Origin: Thuidium tamariscinum
Lineage: Eukaryota > Streptophyta > Bryopsida > Hypnales > Thuidiaceae
DNA length: 64,000 nucleotides
Direction of reading: 5' to 3'
Assembly: GCA_947034885.2 (NCBI GenBank)
Contig: OX344751.2
Coordinates: forward strand, 7,316,001 to 7,380,000
Of this stretch, positions 46,991 to 59,800 are shown piece after piece. The notes under the pieces are model-generated. The model ran no database searches and had not been told where the DNA came from. It saw nothing but the letters and a program-made list of their open reading frames with translations. Numbering within the stretch: the first letter of the stretch is position 1; each line of letters starts with the position of its first letter. Position numbers and translations under genes: made by a program.

Positions 46991-48944
46991 GAATGGAGTT
47001 TGAAATGCTGCTGGTGAGCTGCGTGCCTTCCGTCGGAGCTCCACAGCTAATATTTTCCGCAGAATTCAATCACAGACAACAGCCAGCAGCAAGATAATAT
47101 GCTAGTTCCAGAGACCTTCATGCGTTCGATCAAACCCTAAGTTAATTGGCAGAGCTAATTAAACAAATTAGATTTGCACTTCACTGGGACCTGTTCGCAT
47201 TCCTCTTCCATTTTGATTTTGGCCTGAAATGTTAGATCTTCGAACATTGAAACCTGGAATTCATTCTGGGCACGCCTACTTTCAACACTTTGAATGATTT
47301 ATAGTTTATTCTTATATGTTGTCCAAAAAAAGCATATAATGAAAAACTCAAATTGTTTTTTTATTCTTAATAAGATTCAACAAAAATTTAAACAATCTAA
47401 TGCTCAAGTGCTTATTCAAACAACACACAAGGTGTAGATACCTTATTGTAGTTAACTTTGTCATTAGTATGGCATAAGTTGGGTTTTGTTTTTTGTTTTT
47501 TTGTTTTTTTTAACACATGAACCAATTCCATTGAAAGATAGAACAAGTACAGAGAATCAAAGGCGAACCTTGGCAAGCATATGTATGGGATAAGTTTTAT
47601 GAAGTCTTAACAACGAATCGATGATCATTTTATGATAATGCAAGGGAAAGATTTCATTCAGAGTATAAGTGAACTTTGAGCTTTACTTGCAACAATTTTC
47701 AAAACTTGAATCATCTAAAACTTTGCACAATCATTTTGTGTTTACCTAAATATCATTTGCAAAATACAAAATGTCATATTAAATTAGGTCCTTTCACACT
47801 TAGTACAAATCAAAATGACATTTATAATTATAGAACCTTTTAATGTATAAATGCATAATAGAAGTTGGCTTGTTAAAATTGCTTACAATAGAGCCTTGAC
47901 TTCATATTATAGATTCCTTATTATTACAATGGAAGATGAATTAGGGATGCCCCAATAACAAACTCTAAAGCTCTAAAAATAGTAAAACAACAAAAGAAGT
48001 AAAAAAAAACTTTAGAATGAAATAGGTGTCAATCTAGAATCTTTTGAAAACAACTAAGAAATAGTTAATTAGAGTTTAGAATCATATAGGGAAAGTTTAG
48101 AGGAATTGAGAACTAGTTTATTCTTAGAAAACCAAGTTAAACTTCGTAAAATAATGAGGGATGAAGATTAGAATGGAAGTTGGATGAAAGTATGAAGTTT
48201 CCATCTATTTTAGGTCAAACTTGGAACTAAGAAAGTAGATTTCATCCCAAGTTAATAGCCAAAAAATTTGAAGTTAAATTGAAATTCAAAGTCTATAGAA
48301 AATTGTGGATGAAGTATACACTATCCTACTAAAGACCAAACTTCATCTAGCCATTATTGCTTTTAGAAAACTTGGATTTGGATAGATTTTACCATTTTAG
48401 AAATGACTAACTCTAATCTATAGCTTATAATAGATAAATCTTGACTATAAAATTTTCACCTCTACATTTAGTCCTAGCTTAATTCATTTAGTTTGGTCCT
48501 ATTTGCTTTATTTTGAAGTTAGTAGTTGTTTTCTTCTACAATTTATACAAATTAGGTGTATAGAAAGATCTATTGCTTGAAAGTCACAATGCGTTAAACT
48601 TAAACAAGTACTTAGGATATTTCACACATTTAATACAAGAACTTAGTTGTACTTGGTTTAATATTAAAGGTAGATATGAAAACATTCTCAAATACAAGGG
48701 TCTATAAATCAAATTAATATAGTTAAATTTATTATTGCAAAAACTTATAATTATCAATTTAATATTGTGTTTTTTTCATTCTAAATTTAAATAAAAATTG
48801 AAATGTTCATAATTTGTACATTTTAATTGTTTCTATAAGCTTGATTTGTATATTACTATTGATTCCGGTAATTATTTTTAAAATTATCTTTAAATAATTT
48901 TGACCACTTCATAAGAAGATTTTTAGCTAGTTTACAAGACTACG
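46991..48944. other. AT-rich intergenic DNA, nothing firm
   Basis: Starts with moderately GC-rich sequence (about 46980-47260) that could be the promoter side of the minus-strand pseudogene, then turns AT-rich with a TTTTG-rich run at about 47485-47511. No gene was seen. Confidence 0.4.
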
Positions 48945-49235
48945 AGTTCCCAGATGTTGGGAACGCATTGGGAACGCTGGGAATGCAGTATTGATGTGGT
49001 CGAGCGATTGCCATGTTAGAAAATACTATTTATTTATATTAATTATTTAATATTTTGAAATTTTAAAAAAATCTTTCTTTTCTAAACATTCTGAAAGTTT
49101 TTGAAAAAAATAAATTTTAATTTTTTTTTTCAAAATTCAAAAATTCAAACCAACAAAGGGCTGGTCTGCAGCAGTGGGAACAATTTCTGGGAACACCCCT
49201 GAAACAGTCTTCTTGGGGGCCAGAAATCCTCTTAT
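48945..49235 (+). repeat. Dispersed repeat, partner of about 27955-28215
   Basis: Shares words such as TGGTCGAG near the start and GAACACCCCTGAAA with GGGGGCC near the end with the reverse complement of about 27955-28215. It also repeats GGGAACGC(A/T) near its left end. Borders are approximate. Confidence 0.5.
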
Positions 49236-52074
49236 GATAACTCCTAGTTATGATCGTGGGGTTTAAAAAAAGATTGCAAAGTTGGTCATTTTTCTTTAGT
49301 TACTAATAAATTTTTATTGTTTGATATAATCATGTATTCCATTTTTCCCACTGAAAACCTCCTAACAAAAAATAATGTGCATACCGAATTTTTTTTAAAA
49401 AAGAAAGCAAAGTCTCCATTAATTGATCCTAATTGTTGATTGTTAATCAAGCAATGTGGATGTTTTGAAATTAATTGAATGAAAATTGATTTGAATTCCA
49501 CATTGCTTGTTCAAAGATCAAAATTAAGAAGTAGAATAGTTTAGTAGCACACCTACTATGTCCAATTCGGAGTTTTTTAAGAAGGAGGGAGTGCAAAAGA
49601 AATAATAGATCATTAATGTAAACAATTGAAAGTGTTACATCAACTAGTCAATCCATCAATTCCTCAATTTTTAGTCTACAATATTTTTTGTTTGTTAGGC
49701 AAGAAGATAAATCAAGATTATTATGTATGTAGTTATAAGTTAGGAAAAGCACATCCAATACATGAAATTGATATGCAATTGAAATGATGATTTATTTAAC
49801 CAATTAATTGCATTACTCAAAGTACATTAAGATACTTATATGCATAATTCTAGGTAAGACAAACTACAAGCAATACTTGAAATTCACATGCAATCCAAAT
49901 GATGATTTTCACAACTAGAGAATTGCAAAATACTTTAATTTGAAGCTTAAACAATTGAACTTCATTGAGATTATTTGTAACAATAATTATTAGCCCTTGC
50001 AATTGAGGTGTCTTTACAAAACAATGTGGTTTAGATATGTATAGCTATTTAAATTTGAATTGTTCAAGCATTCTTCCATTTTGTATAAATTTTATTATCT
50101 CGAGATTATTAGCTCTTAACAATTTCATTAACAATAGTTTAAATAATCACACACAAATCTTTTATATAAATATGTGTTTGAAATATAATTGTAGATTATG
50201 AAGTTTGGGTGAAATTATAAACTTTTGAAGTTTTTATATTGAATAATATAATTCTATGACAAATTACTTAGTCAAATTTCATAATTTACAAAGGTAATAA
50301 GATGCATATAATTTTCATATCATAAGAGTTCCAAATTCATGATAGAAACAAAAACATAAATTGAAACTACATTGTTGATTTTGAACTTGTTCAAATTTTT
50401 GTTTGAATGATAGTAAATCATAAAATGAATTTTGAACTTTTATACAAAATTAATTAGTCAATAAACTTTAGCTAATAAACTAATTTTTGATGGTAAGTTA
50501 GTTTCTTTCTATAGAAACTAGGTTCATAATACTTTGATGGAAATTCAAAAGGTATACAAGAGCTATTAGACCTTACACTAATATTGACTATAAAGATGTA
50601 TGCTATTTGAGGAATAAACCTAAGAATTAATTTAGGATATATCTATAGATATTTAAAAAAAATTAAAATTAAAAAAAATTGGTCTATAACCAAATTGTAC
50701 AATTTATATTAAACATACGCTAAAATCTCCTTTCAATATGGTTGAATAAATAAGTTTATCTAATTCCATAAATTATTCTAGTTTTCTTTTTTTACATATG
50801 ATAAACATTCATAATCTCCTATGATGTGCAAAACAAATTAAATGTTGTAAAATAATTTTTTTGCAATAGTTGCTACTAATTGGAATCACTATCCTAAAAT
50901 CATAACCAAGGATTGATCATTGATTGAATAGATTATATATAACCACCACCTACACACCAATTCAAATGACATTCATTTACCAATAAAAATTTTCAACTTT
51001 TCATATTTACGGGATGCAACTACCTTCATTATTGATTTACAACTCTCTCATATTTGCTATCATGAAAATATTAAAAAATCAAACAATTTAATAGTTCCTA
51101 ATAGGAAATTCACTCAATGCTAAAAAGTGATGATTTTGGATATCTCTATTGTTGAAGAAGCAAAACCATGACCACAAAAATTGAATAAAATTTTAAAGCC
51201 TTTGTAATTTTTTCAAGGTGTATTCTAATACTGCATTCATTTTTGTTATTGTTGGAATATTTTTTATTTGCTAACAAAAATATTTAAAATTAAACCAATC
51301 TAATAATTGGCTTAAATCATAGCTAAAATAATTTAGGTGCATTTGTGGGACAAATTTTATATTGTACTTAGGGTTTTAAAAGCAAATACAAGAAAATTCA
51401 TACATTATGCTTTTTCCATTCAAACTTTTTTGACCATTTAAGTTGTTATTCGTTTGACTTATTCGCCAAGTACAAAAAGCCCAATTTCAAAAAACTTCCC
51501 CCCTATAAAATGCCTTCTAAAGGTAGAACATATCCATTCCCACCCTTGCACCTAATTTTGTCTTTATGCACCAATTAACCTTTTAAGGATGGGTTGGTCT
51601 TTGTGGAAATCGTTCTTTCTCAAATAGTCCAAATCATCTATTTAAAAAAATCCAAAAGTATTCATTGGAGACCAAACTACTATTCATAATCTTCCATTTT
51701 TGCACAAAATTTCAAAGATGAACAATTGCACTTTTGTCTTATAGGAGAGGGCTCAAAAATAGTTCGAGCACTAAAAATCATCCCTAGGGAGGCATTTAAA
51801 ATCATGCACATTGTTCATAATATAGATTAATTTGTAAATGGTGGTAAATGAGGCTTATATATGTATGATTCAAGAATACTGAAGAAGTGAAATATGAGAT
51901 TGTAATATTTTATCTTATGTCTTAAGTATTTTTTGAGTTATTATAAGACAAAATGAATGCACCTAAAACAATGCATGAAAGTTTATTAGCAATAGCCAAG
52001 GAAAGTGGCACTCTGTCTTGGCCATGTGCATGGGTCAATTTTTATTCACACACATGTTCATTCACCATGACTTC
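49236..52074. other. AT-rich intergenic DNA, nothing recognised
   Basis: Nearly 3 kb of low-complexity AT-rich sequence with no convincing open frame, RNA or repeat boundary. Confidence 0.45.
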
Positions 52075-52860
52075 TAAGGTAAAACCACCTATAACCAATT
52101 GGTAACCCATAGCCAACTTGTTGATCAATGAACATATTTCCAACCAAGGCTAGAATGTGTTTTTTCTCGTTTTAAAGTTGGGACTAAAAATTCATGATTT
52201 ATGTCCCAAAGTAGTGTGCACAAAAGTAGGAAGGAGTGAATAAAAAAGTAGTTTATTGTGTGATTGAAATTAGAAGATTTTAGAGATTGGCATTGGGTCT
52301 AGCACACTTTCTACCAGTGTTCACAAAACTGGCTAAATTTCGCTCCATTGCTACTAAAAATTTTCACTAGCTAAATTCCTATAGGAAAAAATCCTTGAAA
52401 AAATTAAATTATAGCTAAGATTTCAACAACCAATAGAATTCGATAGCCAATTTGTTACTTACTCTACATTAGAATTAGCATCTTTGTAATTAGTTATGGG
52501 TATTAGTACCCCCCATTATCCTTCACAACTTGCAAAATCCTTTCTTTTCTAATTTTTTTAATGCCACTTTCTCTCAAGATAGCCAAAGTTGATGCTTATT
52601 TATCTTGAAGGTAGCAAATTACACTAAGTCCCCTAAACTAGGTAGCATATTACACTAAATTCTATAAACTAGTTCTGAGATCACTGCTTTCTACCTTCCA
52701 AAATTCATAGTAATTTCAATTCATGTGATAAAAGTACCAAAGTTTTTGCAATCTACATCATCTTTATCTTTGCACCTTTGAAAATATTTGTTTTGCCTTG
52801 CAATACACCAAATCATGTTTAGAATACCTTAAATGATCAATTATGGGTGGTTCTACCTTA
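52075..52860 (+). mobile_element. 786-bp TA-flanked element
   Basis: Flanked by TA, with ends AGGTAAAACCACC and (inverted) AGGTAGAACCACC, 12 of 13 matching. The left part matches a fragment at 34096-34420, and the right part (TTCATAGTAATTTCAATTCA... TTTGCCTTGCA) matches 36980-37115. No transposase frame was seen, so it is non-autonomous. Confidence 0.8.
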
Positions 52861-53096
52861 CCATTTCCAGCATGTCTGTTAAACAAGTCTTGGATTGACT
52901 TGGTTACTTAAAAAAATCATAAGTAATTGAAACTAGGGTACAAAATTTTGGAAAAACAAGGCCTCTTATAATTTATAATTTGCCTTCCTTCGAAAATTAT
53001 TCCCATATTTTTTCACTGCTTACATTTCTGTACATACCTTCATTTTTTGTTAAATGCTCCATTTCTGAGCCTCTAACTTCACATGCAAGAATTCTC

Positions 53097-53372
53097 TAAG
53101 GTGGGTACACCTAAAAAAGCCACTTTTTGGTACTGTGCCTAGTAACTGGTACTGGTCTGATCAAATTTTCATGGAGTCTTCTTGGCAAGTGAAAGCATGT
53201 TCCAATGCACCAAAAAATGCAGCATTTGGATACAATATGCAAAAGTTATTAAGGTTCAAAGTCTGTTTCTAAAAGCGCTCCAGCCAAATAGGTACATAAT
53301 GGAATTCAGAAATGTACAACAAGTATAGATGGCACTTTTAGGTGAGGTGCAATTTTGGGTGTACCCACCTTA
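53097..53372 (+). mobile_element. 276-bp TA-flanked MITE (AGGTGGGTACACC)
   Basis: Flanked by TA, with a perfect 13-bp inverted repeat AGGTGGGTACACC at both ends. Related sequence occurs at 16430-16670 and, inverted, at 37975-38245. It is the best-preserved copy of this family here. Confidence 0.85.
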
Positions 53373-53410
53373 TCATCCATTGGACCATTTTAGTCCATAG
53401 CCTTACGGGG

Positions 53411-54144
53411 TTAACCCTTAAACGCCGGGCCTATAGCCATTGGTTTCTAGATTCACTGTCCGTCACCCAATTTGTTGCCATTTTCTAACCAGATTTGTAT
53501 GAAATTTTTTATTTTATTTTTCAGAGATGAAAATACATGTCCTCTATAATTCACAAAAATTTCAGATTTTTTTGAAGAAAATTGTATTTTCTGGAATTTT
53601 TTGAAGAAAAAATGAAGGAAAAATCATAGAAAATAGAAAATAATCTCAAAAAATATGAAAATTTCACCATGTGTGAAAAATACAGTGGAAATCATCATGG
53701 TGTAAACTAATTTGCCGTGTACATCTATAATTAGAATGCAATGGACATTAAAAATACTGCCGAAGTTCAAACTGCAATAAAATATTCAATTTTACGAATT
53801 TCTTCAAAATTTCAATTGGAAAAGAAACTAGAGTAGAGGACCTCCATTTCATTAGTTGGGCTCAAATTCAAAAAATGTCATTTTCAAGGAGAAATTTCAG
53901 ATTTACTCAATTTCTCAAAATACACTAAAATGACAAATTTTGCCATCCGTTTTCCTTCATTATTTCTCAATTACATGAAGAAAAACATCAATTACACTAA
54001 GAATTCACTTGGTCACTCTTCGTAACTCAACATCAAAGGTCATTGGAAAAAAAATGGATGAAAAAAGTACTGTTCAGCCCTTCTAGTGGCTTGGAGAAGT
54101 CATTCGTAAGCCACAGAATGGCGCTGCCGGCGCTTAGGGGTTAA
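53411..54144 (+). mobile_element. TTAA-flanked (piggyBac-like) element, family A copy 2
   Basis: 734 bp, bounded by TTAA, with left end CCCTTAAACGCCGGGCC and right end GCCGGCGCTTAGGGG. Very similar to 3648-4382 throughout, so both are relatively recent insertions. No coding frame was seen. Confidence 0.85.
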
Positions 54145-55275
54145 ATATGTTCAAGAAAAAAATGTGCACCACCGATAACTTACATGAGGGAGAAATTTCT
54201 GAAAAGCAGGACAATAGGTACTGTACGTCTAACCTTGTGTCATGCATTTCCTCACACAAAACACGCTTGATCAGGATCACCACCAAAAAAACTGAAAGTG
54301 GCCATTCATTTTGGATGCCCTTCCCTTGCTCCGTTAACTTAGAGCCAAACTTCAAAAATCTGCACCCACCAGTCTCCCCCACGCGGCCCCCTCCAATTTC
54401 AAAATTCAAAACTTAAAACCTCAAAAACATCCATTCGAAAAGCGCGCCACTCATCCGTCAGTAGTGACGTCTCACTGGCGGGATCACTGACTGACCCACC
54501 CACTGGAATGGCGACACCTGGACCACCCTGACGGCGTTTGAGTGGGTGTCCGAACAAACGAAAGGGAAGCGGAACTTTTAATTCTAAAGCTTAGCCATAG
54601 CCAAGTAGCCAACCCCCTCTCCAAGGCCACCCCTTCACGCCGGCGAGTCGTCGTCGTCGTCCGTCGTCCCAAATTCAAAATCCAGCGTGGAGAATTCGTC
54701 ATCAGTTCCGCGTTCTAAATTTATGTCAAATCCGACGGACTTCTCCCTCCTGACCCGACGGAGAGGCCGCCAGTGTGTTTTCACATCGCTTCAACTTAGT
54801 CCTCCCTTTTGCAACCATTTCTTCCATCCACACTTTTACATGGCTGCTTCGTGGCCGGACTTCTCGGGAGCTGTTTACGCAACTGTCAAGTTAGTGGAAG
54901 AGCCACGCAAGGGATAGGAAGACACCCATCGTGTTTGGTGGTTATGGTGGGATGATTGCAATTGCAGGAAGCGAGAGCTGCTATAGTGGTTTAGGAAGAG
55001 TCGGGGGAGGTTTTGAGTGTTGCAAGGGTTTGCTGTGCGGCGCTGGGGTGAGTGGGGTTGAGTGGGGTTGAGTAGGGTTTAGGGTGCACGAGGTGTTGGC
55101 GGAGACGGAGTTGTGTGGACTGCACGGTCTTGCGGAGAATTGTTTTGAGGGTTTTGGGTTTCGATGGGTCAGATGGTGTAATTTGGCGGAGGAGGGGGTC
55201 GGTTCTGTGTGTGTGGAGGGAGTCCGAGTGCTTTGAGTTGCTTCACGGAAGGGGTTAATTTGCCAGACATTCAAG
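54145..55275 (+). promoter_or_regulatory. Upstream region and 5' UTR of the HVA22-i-like gene
   Basis: GC content rises sharply from about 54380 and the sequence becomes non-repetitive, including a short run of CGT repeats at about 54646-54667 and G-rich GAGTGGGGTT repeats at 55050-55075. This is the expected promoter and 5' leader of the gene starting at 55276. I could not place the transcription start or a TATA box. Short ATG-started frames here have no recognised domain. Confidence 0.5.
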
Positions 55276-58200
55276 ATGATGGGGTCTTTCATTACGAGGG
55301 GCGTTATGTAAGTTTTCTTGCTCTTCTTTTTCTTTGTGAACTTCTAGGTTTGCGTCTGCATGAACATTTGTTTGAGGTAGAGGATGTTGTTTGCGTCGTC
55401 TTAACAGACGCAGGAGCTTGGGTTTGGATGAGATCGGTATGGAGATCTGTGGATAGATCATTTTTGGCACAAGAGCCAACGTCTATTGAGATTAATTTCT
55501 TTAAATCAACATGCATGAATATCTTATGGAATCATATTAAGTGGCTTGTTGTAATAAGTGATAATAGATAACCCTATTTCTGTTCAAAGATGAGTGGCTG
55601 TAGACAAGTTTTGCTAATTGAAGGTCAACCAAGTGTGTTGGAAGAGATGAATTGCTGGCAGGGGGTAGTATAGGTTTCGGGATCAGGCCCCTAGTGGTTC
55701 CAGCATCCTCTTTCTTAGGTTTAAGTTGGAGGTGTATTATGAATTATGTATCCAGGTGTTCAGAAAAATGGACAGTGAGGGATACTTCTCAGTTTCGTGT
55801 TTTTCATTTTCATGCCTGATCAGCAACACTCTGTTTTTTCTGGTAGGTTTTTAAGGAAAGAGAATGAGAGTCTGCCCATTGGCCTTTAGAGTGTATGTTT
55901 TTCGTTTTATATGGTCTTCTAACCTGATTGATTTGGTTGCCAACGTATTTTCGTGGTGCAGAATGTTGCTGGGATATGTGTATCCGGCGTATGAGTGCTT
56001 CAAGATAGTGGAGAGGAACAGGCCCGAAATTGAGAGCTTGCGGTTCTGGTGCCAGTACTGGTGTGTTTTCTCTCTGATTACGTGAATACTTATACGACAG
56101 GGTTCTTTTGTTTCCGCCAACTGATTTTAGAATCTGACAAACTTGGTTAGCTTGAATAGCTTTGGATCGCAGTCATGTGCGAATGATCTGGTGAATCTGA
56201 ACAATGCGTGAGGAAACTATCGCAATTAGGATGTATTCTTCTGATGGTGTCAATTTCGAGACATTATTTAAACCCTAATTTACCTCGTATTTTGCAGGAT
56301 CATAATTGCAGTTCTTACAGTGTTTGAAAGGGTGGGAGATGTCTTCGTCTCTTGGTACGAGTGTTTTCTCTTACACTTGCCGTTTGATGGTTGTATGCGT
56401 ATGTATTTGTGCGAAGAATTTACAGAAAGTGTCATTTTTGAACCTGACCTACCACAGAATAGTGCATTAATGCTATTCTGCGCTTGAACTTCCTAGTGAA
56501 GGAAAAATTCCAATCCAACAAGCAAGAGGTCAATTCCACCTAAGAAATTTTCAAGACCATTATCCTGAATTCCTACATAGAGAGGAATTTGAAGCGGGTA
56601 ATTTGAAATCGCTGTGATATTTTCTATGTGCACAAGAAAAAAAATTATCATTTGTTTTAACTTTATTTGATGGTGTTTTGACTTCTCAGGGTGCCAATGT
56701 ATAGCGAGGCAAAGCTGGCCTTCATTATTTATCTTTGGTACCCGAAGACACTGGTACTGTTTAGCATCTTCTCTCTCTTTTTCCCCCTCTTCTTTGAGCC
56801 TGGTGGGGTAGTTTTGTGCCATCAAAAGTTAGTGTCACTGAATCTCTATTAATTTTGTAACCATCACATGTTGTTATGTATCGAGCTTGGAAACCCGCGA
56901 GATCACTCTTCACTAAGATTCTTCCTGGCGACTTCTGGTCCGAGTTGTTAGTTGTTATAATGGTTTCTCACTGAGTATTTGTTGACCTGGTATATTTGGA
57001 ATAGCATGCGGTCTAGTGTCCTTTATTCAGTTTTGGTTTGTTATTTGTCAGGGAACGAATTATGTGTACGCAACGTTTTTAAGACCCTTTGTGGTGAGGC
57101 ATGAAGCTGAGATTGACCGTCAGCTAAATGAATTGACGACCAGAGCTGGAGACTTGGCCTTTTTTTGGTGGCAACGGGGTTCAGTTTACATTCAAGCGCG
57201 GTTCTATGAACTTTTAGCTTATGTTGCCTCCCAGTCAAACAGGACCCAGCAGGGTTCCGTTCCCCGTCAAGCTCCTCCGACTGCTCGTCAAGCCCCTTCT
57301 CGCCCTAATGCGCAAGTTCCTCCACGCGGACCTTCACGTGATCCTCAACAGGTACTTTCTGGTTCCGTTTTGCAAGTTGACATAGGGTGTCTCGGATCAT
57401 TTTACACGAATTTTATTAAATGTCCAGAACACTGTATTTTGTAGCTTTACATGGCGACATGAATACATGTTCCTTTTTTTTTTAATCTTTCTGCTTATTC
57501 AGCTCAATGCAGTAGTGTGTTGGTTCTCAAACAAGTGTGAACAATTCTACCGATAGTGGCGTTTCAGTAGGCATGTCTGTTAAGTTACGAAGCCCATTGT
57601 GAACCCTTTGGTCACTGCGCATAGTTCCACTTATTGGGTTCACAGTTCTTTTTTTCAAAAGCACGGCTAATTAGGGAGTGTTTCACAAGCATTTTGTTGA
57701 ACTCATTTTTGAAAAAAGAAAGACACATTATAGGTGGTCCAAGGCAAAATCACATAGTTTTACATTGTTAACTCTAGGGTGGGTATTTAGATGCTAATGT
57801 GGCCCTCCTAATTCCCTACACAGTTCAATTGGCAATCCAGAAGTGTCCCCTTGAGATTGTTGAATAATGAATGAGCCCTTTGCCATGTGTAGAAGCTTTA
57901 TGGTGTTGCTCATTGAAATCATAACTGGTGACTTTCCAACCCTATTCAACCCTTTCAGCCCCATTTCCAACCCTTTGAACCCCCATGTGCAATTTATACT
58001 ACACTAGGATGCAAGATAGCAAAATTGGGTCCATAATGGGTTAGCCTACCTTGCATCTTTTTTTACATGTGGTGTTGCTACCTACATCATTTTACTTTAG
58101 GTTATAGCTTCTCATTGGAAGCTTCTGTTTTACTTAGTATTTCAGCAATACGTTTTGTTCAGTACTAGGCATGTTGAAGGGGCTTTAACAGCTTGTCTCC

Positions 58201-58772
58201 ATTGAAATTCTATAACCTACAGATAATAATCTATATTCTAAAGTACTTTTGGGTAACGACACTGATTAGAATACAATTTCAGAGCTGAATTTTTTTAATT
58301 AGAAATTCCCTCACTCAAGTCGGGCAAATACTGATGGATTTCCGTCACGGTCCCCTGTGATGTTCAAATCTCATGATATATCTTGCTCATGCAGGGAGTC
58401 CCCCAAGTTTATCCACCACCTCCAACAGGAGGATTTCCTGGGTCTGCCCCAGGGGGTGCAGGTTATCCACCAGTGAACGTGGATGGCGTTTACCCTCCAG
58501 CTGCAGCTCCGCAGCCCGGCCCTGCTCTATATCCTCCTCCTCCAGGTCCGCATTCCACGGGCTCAGTTCACCGGCGTCGCGAGTCTGGGACTGGAGGAGG
58601 CTCAGGAAGTCTTTCAGAGAATTCGGACTCAGATTATGATGTCATTGACCGCCAGGAAGGTCGTCCAGAAAGCAATAGGTCTCAGCAACCAAATCCATCG
58701 ATTGGAGATCAAGACGTCCCCCTTCGAGTTTACAACACAAGGAATCGGCGACGACCTTCTGGTTCCCGGTGA
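55276..58772 (+). CDS. HVA22-i-like protein (TB2/DP1/REEP family)
   Basis: Six coding exons, all GT-AG with consistent phases: 55276-55307, 55962-56060, 56298-56354, 56690-56753, 57052-57351 and 58395-58772 (TGA), giving 309 residues. The start is ATGATGGGG (MMGSFITRG), as in HVA22-i proteins. Residues 1-115 are the TB2/DP1/HVA22 domain: GYVYPAYECFK, FWCQYW, FERVGDVF, YSEAKLAFIIYLWYP and GTNYVY are visible. Its hydrophobic hairpins shape tubular ER membrane and act in ER/vesicle traffic. Then come an amphipathic segment (EIDRQLNELTTRAGDLAFFWW) and a long Pro/Gly/Tyr-rich tail ending in basic NTRNRRRPSGSR. Plant members are often stress- or ABA-linked; nothing here tests that. No defect was seen. 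Confidence 0.93.
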
Positions 58773-59800
58773 GAAGTTGGTGATATCACCGAACAGGATT
58801 AAAATTCTAGTGACGAACTAGTGATGAAATGCCAGTCCTGGGTGTCTGTCCAGTTGAATCACCTTAATTTTTGGAATATGAAGGTGACAGGCTTAGTTTT
58901 CTTCGTTAAGAAACATGACAAAGAACGTGTGGATGGTGACAGAATTATTGGTTTTCATATTTAGTACTGGAAATGATCTCTATCAATTCGACCATGCTAG
59001 ACTTAAGATAGAAAGTCATGGAAAGTAGATCATTGGAAGTGCTAGGTCCCAAGCCTGTCAGAGAAGCAGCCAAATCACTGAGACGAGCTCACAATTTTGT
59101 ATCCACCGTTTATATAACTTTCTGCCCTGCTTTTCTATGAATCTTTTAATTTGAATGGTCTCTGTGTATGTTGATAGGAATTGGTCCGAATGGTTGTATT
59201 CTTGGGTTGATGCTACATCTTCGGGGAAGGATGATTGAGTTTCACCTGGTTACGTCTGTGGAGCCGTTTCTTTTCTTAAGAATCGTAACCCTTCCTATCG
59301 TTTCAACAACCCCGAATTCTCTCTTCTTCCACGTCCCTTCTCCACAACTGTCTTATCAACATATTCCACTTTCCCATTATCCATGTGGTCAGCCCTCTTG
59401 CCACTTGCAGGTGAGTGGATTCCCTTGCTATTAATTGCTACGTTAATGTAGAATGTCATTGAAGGTATTGTGGTTTAAATTTGTGAATGTGTTGCATTCA
59501 ACACTTTACCTGTAAGCAGTCTCCAATTGTTTGTACCAAGCAGGGCTATGATAGGTCTGAGTATTTGGTTTTCAACAGGTTACAATGCTCATATGTGGCA
59601 TGTCTCTGGTTGCATATAGGACCCATTCAAACTACCACAATTGACGTCTTTGGGTTGGATGGGCCTTCGAGTCGGGTGGGCGTTCTCTAAAATAACTTCC
59701 TTCAGACTTCCTCAAACCAATGGTCATCAGCCTCTCTACCATATTTGAATTGTGAATTGTGTAGCTCACTGGGTTAGTTTTTCAATAAATTATGAATGTG
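58773..59800 (+). other. 3' UTR and downstream flank of the HVA22-i-like gene
   Basis: Non-repetitive sequence after the TGA. AATAAA occurs at 59784-59789 and would be a distant polyadenylation signal. An open stretch at 59168-59411 ending at a CAG/GTGAGT donor-like site could be an alternative or spliced 3' UTR exon, but no domain is seen. Confidence 0.4.

Noticed and set aside
54981-55292. 103-residue minus-strand Pro/Thr/Ser-rich frame upstream of the HVA22-i-like gene.
   Set aside because: It is the complement of G-rich 5' leader sequence with simple repeats; composition explains the open frame.
17669-58772. A nuclear code in which TAA/TAG encode Gln, because all three internal LINE stops would fit Gln and the HVA22-i-like gene ends in TGA.
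   Set aside because: The intact HVA22-i-like gene uses only CAA/CAG for its many Gln residues, and the minus-strand pseudogene shows frameshifts and a TGA as well. Ordinary decay explains the LINE stops.
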